In this document: one piece after another, positions 1-5,442 of the stretch
Position numbering within the stretch: the stretch's first letter is position 1
Layout of the letters: each line of letters starts with the position of its first letter
Assembly (NCBI GenBank): GCA_007116605.1
Contig: SKID01000102.1
Location: 1-10,081, forward strand
Source: Tissierellia bacterium
GTDB taxonomy: Bacteria > Bacillota > Clostridia > Tissierellales > Dethiosulfatibacteraceae
Length of the DNA stretch: 10,081 nucleotides
Direction: 5' to 3'
Made by a program: the position numbers and the translations under genes
Notes under the pieces: model-generated
Databases searched by the model: none
The model's input: the letters and a program-made list of their open reading frames with translations, nothing else
Told to the model about the DNA's origin: nothing

Positions 1-195
1 AGTCGCGCATTACGTGATCCTTTGCTTCATTAAAATCTTTAAAAAAGCAAAGGGTCTAAGTATTAAGTAGGGAAGATGCTGTTTTATCCTCTCTAAATAC
101 TAAGCAGGGAGGACACTATTTTATCCTTGATAGTAAGCAGCGAGGATACGGTTTTATCCTCTCTAAATACTAAGCAGGGAAAGAGAACATCTTGA
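1..195 (+). repeat. Repeat element copy 1: terminal inverted-repeat motif, hairpin and tandem units
   Basis: The window opens on AGTCGCGCATTACGTG, the same motif found at both ends of the copy at 3271-3440, so the first base or two may be missing. A hairpin follows (17-55), then tandem units at 55-90, 91-127, 128-160 and a partial one at 161-195. Complete units run 33-37 bp and end in TTTTATCCT; most contain TAAGCAG or TAAGTAG followed by a purine-rich stretch. Two unit types alternate: one starting CTCTAAATAC (91, 161), one starting TGATAGTAAG (128). Unit 128-160 can itself fold (GAGGATA 142-148 with TATCCTC 155-161). A clear right terminus is not visible; 213-228 matches the expected end at only about 11 of 16 positions. 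No reading frame here looks coding. The element resembles a MITE or structured intergenic repeat, not a named family I recognise. Confidence 0.75.
17..55 (+). other. Hairpin at the left end of repeat copy 1
   Basis: Positions 17-27 (ATCCTTTGCTT) pair with 45-55 (AAGCAAAGGGT) to give an 11-bp stem with one G·T pair and a 17-nt AT-rich loop. The aligned place in the second copy (3385-3423) forms a 10-bp stem of different sequence. No T-run follows the stem directly, so it is not an obvious intrinsic terminator. Confidence 0.7.
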
Positions 196-253
196 TAACA
201 AAAAGTGCTGCACCACGAAATGCTTGAGGACATAAGCAAAATCAGAAAGGTTA

Positions 254-262
254 TGGTATAAT
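254..262 (+). promoter_or_regulatory. Extended -10 promoter for the omega-amidase gene
   Basis: TGG followed by TATAAT (257-262) is an extended -10 element. No good -35 box lies 16-18 bp upstream (AAGCAA at 234-239), which fits an extended -10 promoter. The predicted transcript would start near 269, giving a leader of only about 17 nt that contains the GAAAGGAG ribosome site (271-278). Confidence 0.6.
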
Positions 263-285
263 GGTGAGACGAAAGGAGTGATTTT

Positions 286-1095
286 TTGAAAATAACCATT
301 GGACAAATACAAATGAATGTGAGCCAAAATAAAGATGAAAATCTAGAAAAGGCTAGAGATATGATTCAAGAGGTGGTAAAACAAGGAGCTAAAATCATTG
401 TATTACCAGAAATGTTTAATTGCCCCTATCAAGCTAAAAACTTTCCTGTTTACGCGGAAATGCAAGGTGAGCAAACCCATCAGTTTTTATCTAACTTAGC
501 AAAGGAACATGAAATTTATATCGTTGGAGGTTCCATTCCTGAGAGAACCGTTGATAATCAGATTTACAATACATGCTACATTTTTGATCCTTCAGGAAAT
601 CAAATCGGTAAGCATCGCAAAACACACCTATTTGATATTCAAATAAAGGGCAAAATCGCTTTTAGAGAATCAGACACGTTGACTCCAGGAGAAGGGGTCA
701 CAATTGTTGATACAATTTATGGCAAGATAGGTGTGATGATTTGTTATGATATACGATTTCCAGAGTTTTCAAGAAAGATGGCTTTGATGGGTGCTAAAGC
801 GATTATTATACCAGGTGCATTTAATATGACAACAGGTCCGGCACATTGGGAACTAACATTTAGAGCTAGAGCTGTGGATAATCAGGTTTTTATGATTGGA
901 ACAGCTCCGGCCAGACAATATGACATGGGCTATGTATCCTATGGTCATTCTATAGTGGTATCACCTTGGGGAGAAGTAATAACATGTTTAGATGAAAACG
1001 AAGGGATATTATTGACCGATGTTGATTTGGATTTAGTAGAAGATGTGCGAGAACAACTGCCATTACTAAAACACAGGAGGGAAGAACTTTATTAA
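286..1095 (+). CDS. Carbon-nitrogen hydrolase, Nit2/omega-amidase type
   Basis: A 269-residue nitrilase-superfamily protein covering the whole single domain. The catalytic triad is visible: Glu42 in LPEMFNCPY, Lys112 in GKHRKTHLFD and Cys153 in MICYDIRFPE. These positions almost coincide with those of mammalian Nit2 (Glu43, Lys112, Cys153). Enzymes of this type hydrolyse alpha-ketoglutaramate or alpha-ketosuccinamate to 2-oxo acids and ammonia in the cytosol, which removes the dead-end products of glutamine and asparagine transaminases. The omega-amidase assignment is inferred from overall similarity; other acyl-amide substrates cannot be excluded. The start is TTG at 286, supported by GAAAGGAG seven bases upstream; no signal peptide follows. 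The gene stands alone: the next gene has its own promoter, and its putative regulatory palindrome begins 5 bases after this stop codon. Confidence 0.9.
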   Translation: MKITIGQIQMNVSQNKDENLEKARDMIQEVVKQGAKIIVLPEMFNCPYQAKNFPVYAEMQGEQTHQFLSNLAKEHEIYIVGGSIPERTVDNQIYNTCYIFDPSGNQIGKHRKTHLFDIQIKGKIAFRESDTLTPGEGVTIVDTIYGKIGVMICYDIRFPEFSRKMALMGAKAIIIPGAFNMTTGPAHWELTFRARAVDNQVFMIGTAPARQYDMGYVSYGHSIVVSPWGEVITCLDENEGILLTDVDLDLVEDVREQLPLLKHRREELY

Positions 1096-1099
1096 CAAT

Positions 1100-1114
1100 T
1101 GAAAATAATTATCA
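1100..1114. promoter_or_regulatory. Fur-box-like palindrome upstream of ferritin
   Basis: TGAAAATAATTATCA matches the 7-1-7 Fur consensus TGATAATNATTATCA at all defined positions but one. The symmetry extends outward (AATT on both sides) to about 21 bp with the single mismatch. The PerR consensus (TTATAATNATTATAA) fits less well. The site lies 6 bp upstream of the -35 box of the ferritin promoter, not over it. Its centre is near -49 relative to a predicted transcript start at about 1156. Iron control of a ferritin gene is biologically expected, but binding is inferred. Confidence 0.6.
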
Positions 1115-1120
1115 ATTACC

Positions 1121-1149
1121 TTGACAACCTGAAAAAAATAAGGTATGAT
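1121..1149 (+). promoter_or_regulatory. SigA promoter for ferritin
   Basis: A consensus -35 TTGACA (1121-1126) and -10 TATGAT (1144-1149) are separated by exactly 17 bp. The transcript would begin near 1156, leaving a leader of about 48 nt that ends in the AAGGAGG ribosome site (1192-1198). This is among the strongest promoters in the window. Confidence 0.8.
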
Positions 1150-1203
1150 TAATAGGTAATAGAAAATCAACGTTAATAAATTTACATTATCAAGGAGGAT
1201 TTC

Positions 1204-1710
1204 ATGTTATCACAAAAATTATTGGATGAATTAAATTTACAGATTAAGTATGAATTAGAATCAGCTCATTATTATGTAGCAATGCAAGCTTATTTTGATG
1301 GAATAGATTTACCAGGATTTGCACATTTTTTCAAAATGCAAGCTGCTGAAGAAAGATTCCATGCAGATAAGTTTTATGAGTATGTGTTTGAAGCTGATGG
1401 CAAAGTAGAGTTGACTTCTTTAGACTTACCTGGAAAAGATTTTGACTCACCATTAGATGTTTTCGAAAAAGCTTTAGCTCATGAGCAATTTGTTACAAAA
1501 AGAATTTATCATTTAATGGACATTGCTCGTGAAGAAAAAAACTATGCCACACAATCCATGCTTAATTGGTTTGTGGATGAGCAATTAGAAGAAGAAAACT
1601 CAATGAGAGAAAATATCGCTATACTAGAAAGAGTAAAAGACAATCCTAACGGATTATATATGCTAGATAGACAATTAGCAGCAAGAACCTTTACTCCTGA
1701 AGCAGAATAA
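1204..1710 (+). CDS. ftnA: Non-haem ferritin (FtnA type)
   Basis: A 168-residue bacterial ferritin that oxidises Fe(II) and stores iron as a mineral inside a 24-subunit cytosolic shell. The ferroxidase ligands sit at the same numbers as in E. coli FtnA: Glu17, Glu50, His53, Glu94, Gln127 and Glu130. The additional C-site acids Glu49, Glu126 and Glu129 are also present, as are Tyr24 and Trp122. There is no haem-binding Met at the bacterioferritin position that I can recognise, and the length suits FtnA rather than Dps. The ATG at 1204 has AAGGAGG five bases upstream. The gene is monocistronic: its own promoter and a Fur-like site precede it, and a strong terminator follows 13 bases after the stop. 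Iron-responsive expression is likely. Confidence 0.95.
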   Translation: MLSQKLLDELNLQIKYELESAHYYVAMQAYFDGIDLPGFAHFFKMQAAEERFHADKFYEYVFEADGKVELTSLDLPGKDFDSPLDVFEKALAHEQFVTKRIYHLMDIAREEKNYATQSMLNWFVDEQLEEENSMRENIAILERVKDNPNGLYMLDRQLAARTFTPEAE

Positions 1711-1723
1711 TTTAGAAAAATTT

Positions 1724-1750
1724 AAAGGACGGCGCGGCCGTCCTTTTTGT
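1724..1750. terminator. Bidirectional intrinsic terminator between convergent genes
   Basis: AAAGGACGGC (1724-1733) and GCCGTCCTTT (1737-1746) form a perfect 10-bp stem with a GCG loop, followed on the plus strand by TTGTTT. On the minus strand the stem is followed by AAATTTTTC, so it can also end the radical SAM transcript, whose stop codon lies at 1751-1753. Confidence 0.9.
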
Positions 1751-2614
1751 TTATATCCGTCTAAAATATTCAGGGGTATAATCCTTACTCTTCATAGCTG
1801 ACTCTATTTGCTTCAAGACCGTGTCTTTATCTTGATTTAATACACCTTTTAGGTTGACGTAATTAGAGACATGATTGCTTCTAAAAGTACAATGGGTTAG
1901 TTGAAGATGTTTAATCATTTGGTATGTTTCAACCATGATTTCATCAGGTGTTAAACTTTCAAATTTTCCTTCAAGGATATCATCTTTTAAAGGGGTATTA
2001 TCTTCAACATGGAGTGTTAATAAAGCCATGAACTGTGGATCAATGGCAGAAATTACTTTAGCAGATTCAAGGGCGTGTTTTTCAGACAAAGGCTTTCCCC
2101 CAATCCCTGAAATAATCATGCAAGATAAAATAAAGCCTGCTGCCATAGCTTTTTGACCTGCGATAGTCATCTCGTGTGCAGTGACACCTTTGTTAATCAG
2201 TTTCAAAACTTCATCACTACCGCTTTCCACGCCTAAATAAAGCATATCCATGCCAGATTGACGTATCGTGAGTAGTTCTTCTGGGGTTTTTCTATTTAAG
2301 TCTAAAGGACCTCCATAGCAAGAAATTCTTGTTGCATTAGGAAAGGATGCTTTTACTTTGTCTAAATAGTGAAGGATCTTGTCTGTACTTAAACATAAAA
2401 AGTTGCCATCAGCGATAAAAATCTTTGATGGATTTGGATCATACGACTTAAGATAATTTAAGTGATCGATTATTTCTTGTTCAGTTCTAATTCTAAAAGG
2501 TTTTGTTTTATACATGCCACAGAAAGTACATTTATTGTAAGAACACCCTTCTGTTAATTGTATGATTAAACTTCTAGCCTCGCTAGGAGGTCGGTAAAGT
2601 GGACTCGAATACAT
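1751..2614 (-). CDS. Radical SAM protein, clostridial FRSNH family, function unknown
   Basis: A 287-residue radical SAM enzyme. The iron-sulfur cluster cysteines are Cys24, Cys29 and Cys32 in GCSYNKCTFCGMY. The spacing is CX4CX2C rather than the classical CX3CX2C, but from memory it is usual for this family of short COG1032-like proteins. Further signatures are a CYGGPLDL segment (99-106), MLYLGVESGSDEVL (124-137), which is typical of the SAM-binding barrel, a glycine-rich ISGIGGK loop (168-174), and FRSNHVSNY (244-252) near the C-terminus. I see no B12-binding, TRAM or auxiliary-cluster domain, so the substrate cannot be predicted. The ATG start has AAGGAG on the minus strand at 2621-2626. 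The gene has a good promoter of its own, shares a divergent regulatory region with the small membrane protein gene, and converges on ferritin. Confidence 0.85.
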   Translation of the reverse strand: MYSSPLYRPPSEARSLIIQLTEGCSYNKCTFCGMYKTKPFRIRTEQEIIDHLNYLKSYDPNPSKIFIADGNFLCLSTDKILHYLDKVKASFPNATRISCYGGPLDLNRKTPEELLTIRQSGMDMLYLGVESGSDEVLKLINKGVTAHEMTIAGQKAMAAGFILSCMIISGIGGKPLSEKHALESAKVISAIDPQFMALLTLHVEDNTPLKDDILEGKFESLTPDEIMVETYQMIKHLQLTHCTFRSNHVSNYVNLKGVLNQDKDTVLKQIESAMKSKDYTPEYFRRI

Positions 2615-2643
2615 AATAATCTCCTTTTTTATTGATGTTGACT

Positions 2644-2672
2644 ATTATAACCTCTCTAGTCAAGGATTTCAA
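2644..2672 (-). promoter_or_regulatory. SigA promoter for the radical SAM gene
   Basis: Read on the minus strand, TTGAAA (2667-2672) and TATAAT (2644-2649) are separated by 17 bp. The transcript would start near 2637, about 23 nt before the ATG. Confidence 0.7.
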
Positions 2673-2685
2673 TACTAGCTAGTAT
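2672..2685. promoter_or_regulatory. 14-bp perfect palindrome between divergent promoters
   Basis: ATACTAGCTAGTAT is a perfect inverted repeat. It touches the -35 box of the leftward radical SAM promoter and lies about 17 bp upstream of the -35 region of the rightward promoter. Size and place suit the operator of a small dimeric regulator acting on one or both genes; no regulator is encoded nearby. Confidence 0.4.
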
Positions 2686-2702
2686 GATGGATAATATTGT
2701 GC

Positions 2703-2732
2703 GTTACATTTTTTTAAAAGTTGTTGTATAAT
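2703..2732 (+). promoter_or_regulatory. Probable promoter for the small membrane protein gene
   Basis: A perfect TATAAT (2727-2732) is preceded 18 bp upstream by GTTACA (2703-2708), a fair -35 box. The predicted transcript would start near 2739, about 160 nt before the coding start. Confidence 0.55.
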
Positions 2733-2738
2733 AGACTC

Positions 2739-2901
2739 ATATCCACTAGCACGCATTTTTTTAACAAAACAAGGGCAGAGCCTTGATTTAGCTATAGGGA
2801 GTGTTAGCTAAGAAACGTAAAATTGCAATCAATAATTAATCTTAAAAAGCAAGGCATGAGGTAGATACGATATATTCGAGATGCCTAATAGGAGATAGCA
2901 A
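2739..2901 (+). other. Structured 5' leader of the small membrane protein gene
   Basis: Three stem-loops can be drawn in this long leader. CAAGG pairs with CCTTG around 2770-2785. TTAGCTA pairs with TAGCTAA (about 2788-2812, loop 10 nt). AGGCAT (2852-2857) pairs with ATGCCT (2881-2886), ending four bases before the AGGAG ribosome site (2890-2894). No obvious U-tract terminator is present, so any control would more likely act on translation. I compared it from memory with the consensus of common riboswitches (c-di-GMP, Mn, SAM, TPP, preQ1, fluoride) and none fits. Confidence 0.35.
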
Positions 2902-3261
2902 ATGAAAAAGGTTTTAGGAATAGTGGGAAGATTGGGTTGTCTAGTAGCCATTATGATTTTTGGTGCTTTTGTAGCTTCTGAAATGTTTTTGAATGAAGGC
3001 AAAGATTTTTTTGAGGTTGATTTAGTAGTATATGTGATTGGTGCAATGATGGTTCTTGTACTGATTGGTTTTTTGCTTTCCTTTGCGACTCCTGCATTAG
3101 GAGGATGGATTATTGTTTTAGGTGGATTGTTTAATGGTGCATTTTTGTATGTGTTTAACAATTTTGACAATATATTAGCGGTGATAACTTTTGGATTGCC
3201 TTTTATTGTGACAGGCTTAATGATTGTGCTATCAAAGAAACCCAAAAGCCGGTATTACTAG
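2902..3261 (+). CDS. Small membrane protein with four predicted helices, function unknown
   Basis: A 119-residue hydrophobic protein that I do not recognise as a named family. Four membrane segments are visible at about residues 4-26, 39-61, 66-84 and 90-111. A short acidic loop (NEGKDFFEVD, 31-40) separates the first two, and a basic C-terminal tail ends the protein (SKKPKSRYY, 111-119). By the positive-inside rule the N-terminal MKK and the C-terminal basic tail would both face the cytoplasm, which fits an even number of helices. No catalytic motif or cleavable signal is evident. The ATG start is set by AGGAG seven bases upstream. The coding direction is supported by this site, the promoter and the continuous hydrophobic pattern, while the overlapping minus-strand frame looks like a shadow. 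The second repeat element begins 9 bases after the stop, and no clear terminator is seen. Confidence 0.75.
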   Translation: MKKVLGIVGRLGCLVAIMIFGAFVASEMFLNEGKDFFEVDLVVYVIGAMMVLVLIGFLLSFATPALGGWIIVLGGLFNGAFLYVFNNFDNILAVITFGLPFIVTGLMIVLSKKPKSRYY

Positions 3262-3270
3262 CATTGTTGA

Positions 3271-3440
3271 TGACTCGCGCATGATGTGACCCTTTGCTTC
3301 CTTTCGCTTTAGTAAAAAAGGATAAAACAGGTTCTCGCTGCTTCGTATCAAGGATAAAATCGCATCTTTGCTGCTTAGTATTTAGGTCATTTGTTTTTTG
3401 ATATTTAAATGAGACAAATGACCACATAATGCGCGACTCA
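3271..3440 (-). repeat. Repeat element copy 2, bounded by inverted repeats (MITE-like)
   Basis: A 170-bp element with 18-bp terminal inverted repeats: 3271-3288 (TGACTCGCGCATGATGTG) matches the reverse complement of 3423-3440 (TGAGTCGCGCATTATGTG) at 16 of 18 positions. Read on the minus strand the order is terminus, hairpin (3423-3385), a CTAAATAC-type unit, a TGATACGAAG-type unit and the other terminus. This is the same order as copy 1, which lies on the plus strand. A decayed unit fragment on the plus strand (3444-3466, containing ATCCTTGAT and CAAGC) sits just outside. Target-site duplication is not convincing; at most a 2-bp GA flanks both sides. It encodes no plausible protein, so any mobility would need a transposase in trans. 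Confidence 0.75.
3385..3423 (-). other. Hairpin at the end of repeat copy 2
   Basis: GGTCATTTGT (3385-3394) and ACAAATGACC (3414-3423) form a perfect 10-bp stem with a 19-nt AT-rich loop. The loop and flanks align with the hairpin of copy 1 (17-55), but the stem bases differ at paired positions. Confidence 0.75.
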
Positions 3441-3515
3441 GATGCGGATTTCATCCTTGATCAAGCTTAAATAAAATCTTGAATAGTCTATATGAGTTGA
3501 TAAAGGTGGAATGTG

Positions 3516-3544
3516 TTGACTTAACTACTTAAAAATGTTATGAT
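3516..3544 (+). promoter_or_regulatory. SigA promoter for rho
   Basis: TTGACT (3516-3521) and TATGAT (3539-3544) are separated by 17 bp. The transcript would start near 3551, leaving a leader of about 70 nt in which I see no strong hairpin. Confidence 0.7.
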
Positions 3545-3621
3545 TTATCTGCTTTTCAAATCCTTTCTAACGAAAAAAACTCATCGATACAATAATCAAA
3601 GCCTATCTCTAGGAGGACTCA

Positions 3622-4971
3622 GTGAATATTAATGAATTAAATGAAATGAAATTGCTTGATTTAAAGCAATTAGCTAAAGACAAAGGGCTTAGCCATGTTT
3701 CTAAGTACAAAAAACAAGAACTGGTGGAAGCTTTGTTTGACTTTTTTGAAGCGGCTCGAAAACGCGATGCAAAAGAGAAACACAAAAATGAAGTACCCGA
3801 TCGATTGAATGATGAAATTGATCAAAGTGATGAAATACTGGAAGTTTCGGGTATCTTAGAGTTACACCAAGACGGTTATGGCTTTATTCGAAGAAACAAT
3901 TACTTAACGAGTGACGAAGATATTTATATTTCTCCTTCTCAAATTAGGCGTTTTAAAATGGATACAGGAGATAAAATTAGTGGGATTACACGCCCTCCAA
4001 AGCAAGGTGAAAAATATAAAGCACTGCTTTATGTGAAAAGCATTAACGATGAAAATCCTGAAACAGCTACAAATAGACCTAATTTTGATACTTTAACGCC
4101 TATATTTCCGGACAAAAGACTTAGACTAGAGACCCACCCAATGAAAATAGCCAATAGAATTATTGATTTAATTGCCCCTATTGGAAGAGGACAAAGAGGA
4201 ATGATTGTGGCTCCACCAAAAGCTGGGAAAACAACTTTGCTAAAAGGAATAGCCAATGCCCTAGCAGAAAACCACCCGGATTTAGAGCTGATTATTCTTT
4301 TAATTGACGAAAGGCCTGAAGAAGTCACTGATATGCAGCGATCAGTAAAAGGAGATGTAGTCTACTCCACTTTTGATGAACTACCAAGACATCATATTAA
4401 AGTGGCTGAAATGGTTTTGGAACGTGCAAAACGATTGGTAGAGCATGGAAAAGATGTGGTCATTTTATTAGATAGCATCACACGATTGGCTAGAGCGTAT
4501 AACCTAACCATTCCTCCGACAGGAAGAACACTCTCAGGTGGACTTGATCCAGGCGCATTACATAATCCAAAACGTTTTTTTGGAGCGGCACGTAATATTG
4601 AGTTTGGTGGCAGCTTGACAATCCTTGCAACAGCATTGATTGAGACGGGTAGTCGCATGGATGATGTGATTTTTGAAGAATTCAAAGGCACAGGAAACAT
4701 GGAGATCCATTTAGATAGAAAACTATCTGAGAAAAGAGTGTTTCCTGCACTAGATATTAATCGGTCAAGTACAAGAAGAGAAGATTTATTGATGGACCAA
4801 GAAGAGTTGCAAATGATTTGGCAATTAAGAAAAGCTCTCAGCAACCACCCATCAGACTATGTGACTGAAAAGTTTATCATGGGTTTACTAAATACTAGAA
4901 ATAACCGAATGTTTATCGAAAATGCAGCAGAGCTGATGGATATTGAACGAAACACTCAAAGTAGGAGATAA
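3622..4971 (+). CDS. rho: Transcription termination factor Rho
   Basis: A full-length Rho of 449 residues (E. coli 419), the hexameric RNA-dependent ATPase that ends untranslated transcripts. In order it has the SAP-like Rho N-terminal domain (about 1-45), a charged linker (45-72) and the cold-shock-type primary RNA-binding domain (about 73-140). The latter contains DGYGFIR (84-90) and EDIYISPSQIRR (99-110). The RecA-like motor follows: Walker A APPKAGKTT (197-205), DERPEEVTDMQR (229-240) with the catalytic glutamate region, Walker B VVILLDS with Asp284, the Q-loop PPTGRTLSGG (298-307) and the R-loop GTGNMEIHLDR (356-366). All key motor residues appear intact. The GTG start has AGGAGG five bases upstream. 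The extra length relative to E. coli is mostly the charged linker. rpmE follows about 100 bp downstream, a common arrangement in Firmicutes. No terminator is visible between them. Confidence 0.98.
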   Translation: MNINELNEMKLLDLKQLAKDKGLSHVSKYKKQELVEALFDFFEAARKRDAKEKHKNEVPDRLNDEIDQSDEILEVSGILELHQDGYGFIRRNNYLTSDEDIYISPSQIRRFKMDTGDKISGITRPPKQGEKYKALLYVKSINDENPETATNRPNFDTLTPIFPDKRLRLETHPMKIANRIIDLIAPIGRGQRGMIVAPPKAGKTTLLKGIANALAENHPDLELIILLIDERPEEVTDMQRSVKGDVVYSTFDELPRHHIKVAEMVLERAKRLVEHGKDVVILLDSITRLARAYNLTIPPTGRTLSGGLDPGALHNPKRFFGAARNIEFGGSLTILATALIETGSRMDDVIFEEFKGTGNMEIHLDRKLSEKRVFPALDINRSSTRREDLLMDQEELQMIWQLRKALSNHPSDYVTEKFIMGLLNTRNNRMFIENAAELMDIERNTQSRR

Positions 4972-4978
4972 AAAATCA

Positions 4979-5007
4979 TTGTCAAGTGGTAGTGCATATG
5001 CTATAAT
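4979..5007 (+). promoter_or_regulatory. Promoter for rpmE
   Basis: TTGTCA (4979-4984) and a perfect TATAAT (5002-5007) are separated by 17 bp. The predicted transcript start is near 5014, about 60 nt before the rpmE ATG. Read-through from rho would also reach rpmE. Confidence 0.7.
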
Positions 5008-5073
5008 CTTATGGTGTTATGATAAAATAGCGTATTCAATGAATAGATAGCTTATTAGAAAGAGGTGAATAAG

Positions 5074-5274
5074 ATGAAAAAAGGAATCCATCCAGAATAC
5101 AAGACTGTCAAAGTGACTTGTGCTTGTGGCAATACATTTGAAACTGGTTCAGTTAGTGATGAAATCAGAGTGGAAATTTGTTCAGAGTGCCACCCATTTT
5201 TTACTGGTAAACAAAAATTTGTTGACAAGGGCGGTCGTGTTGATAAGTTTAAGAAGAAGTATAACAGAGATTAA
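5074..5274 (+). CDS. rpmE: 50S ribosomal protein L31, zinc-binding type
   Basis: A 66-residue L31 that bridges the large and small ribosomal subunits. It is the zinc-ribbon (C+) form: Cys16 and Cys18 in CACG, and Cys36 and Cys39 in CSECH. The family signatures HPFFTGKQKFVD (40-51) and GGRVDKF (53-59) are present. I place the start at ATG 5074, which gives the usual MKKGIHPEY opening and has AGAGGT seven bases upstream. A GTG at 5065 in the same frame would add three residues but overlaps that ribosome site. Because the protein is the zinc-binding form, a zinc-independent paralogue may exist elsewhere in the genome; none is in this window. Confidence 0.97.
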   Translation: MKKGIHPEYKTVKVTCACGNTFETGSVSDEIRVEICSECHPFFTGKQKFVDKGGRVDKFKKKYNRD

Positions 5275-5298
5275 TTGCATCAAATGAGTATGGCAATC

Positions 5299-5327
5299 TA
5301 ACGGTCTTATAGGCCGTTATTTTTTTT
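5299..5327 (+). terminator. Intrinsic terminator after rpmE
   Basis: TAACGGTC (5299-5306) pairs with GGCCGTTA (5312-5319), one pair being G·T, with a TTATA loop and an uninterrupted run of eight T (5320-5327). It closes the rho-rpmE unit. Confidence 0.9.
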
Positions 5328-5392
5328 GAAAAATCTGTTAATGAATAAAACTTCCCCGTTTTACTAATGCTTCATCTACAATCAAGGGAATA

Positions 5393-5401
5393 TGGTATAA
5401 T
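5393..5401 (+). promoter_or_regulatory. Extended -10 promoter for the glycosyltransferase operon
   Basis: TGG followed by TATAAT (5396-5401) repeats the layout, and the 11 bases TATGGTATAAT, seen upstream of the omega-amidase gene. The -35 position (CATCTA, 5373-5378) is poor. The transcript would start near 5408, leaving a leader of about 35 nt with the AAGGGGGG ribosome site. Confidence 0.6.
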
Positions 5402-5442
5402 ATAAAAAAACAGAAGCTTTAATAAACAAGGGGGGACGATAG

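Noticed and set aside
55..195. Possible CRISPR array in the tandem repeats
   Set aside because: The units follow each other directly and vary internally; there are no unique spacers of constant length between identical repeats, and no cas genes.
93..299. Minus-strand 68-codon frame in the repeat region
   Set aside because: It runs through the tandem units and their repeated stop-free phase, overlaps the start of the omega-amidase gene, and has no ribosome site or domain.
2829..3245. Minus-strand 138-codon frame opposite the small membrane protein
   Set aside because: The plus-strand frame has a ribosome site, a promoter and a regular helix pattern; the minus frame is low-complexity (Lys, Asn, Pro, Ile) and looks like a shadow.
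3203..3454. Minus-strand 83-codon frame across the second repeat element
   Set aside because: It spans the end of the membrane protein gene and the whole inverted-repeat element; composition is that of the repeat and there is no ribosome site or recognisable domain.
5065..5073. GTG at 5065 as start of rpmE
   Set aside because: It overlaps the ribosome site for ATG 5074, and L31 proteins normally begin at the MKKGIHP-type start.
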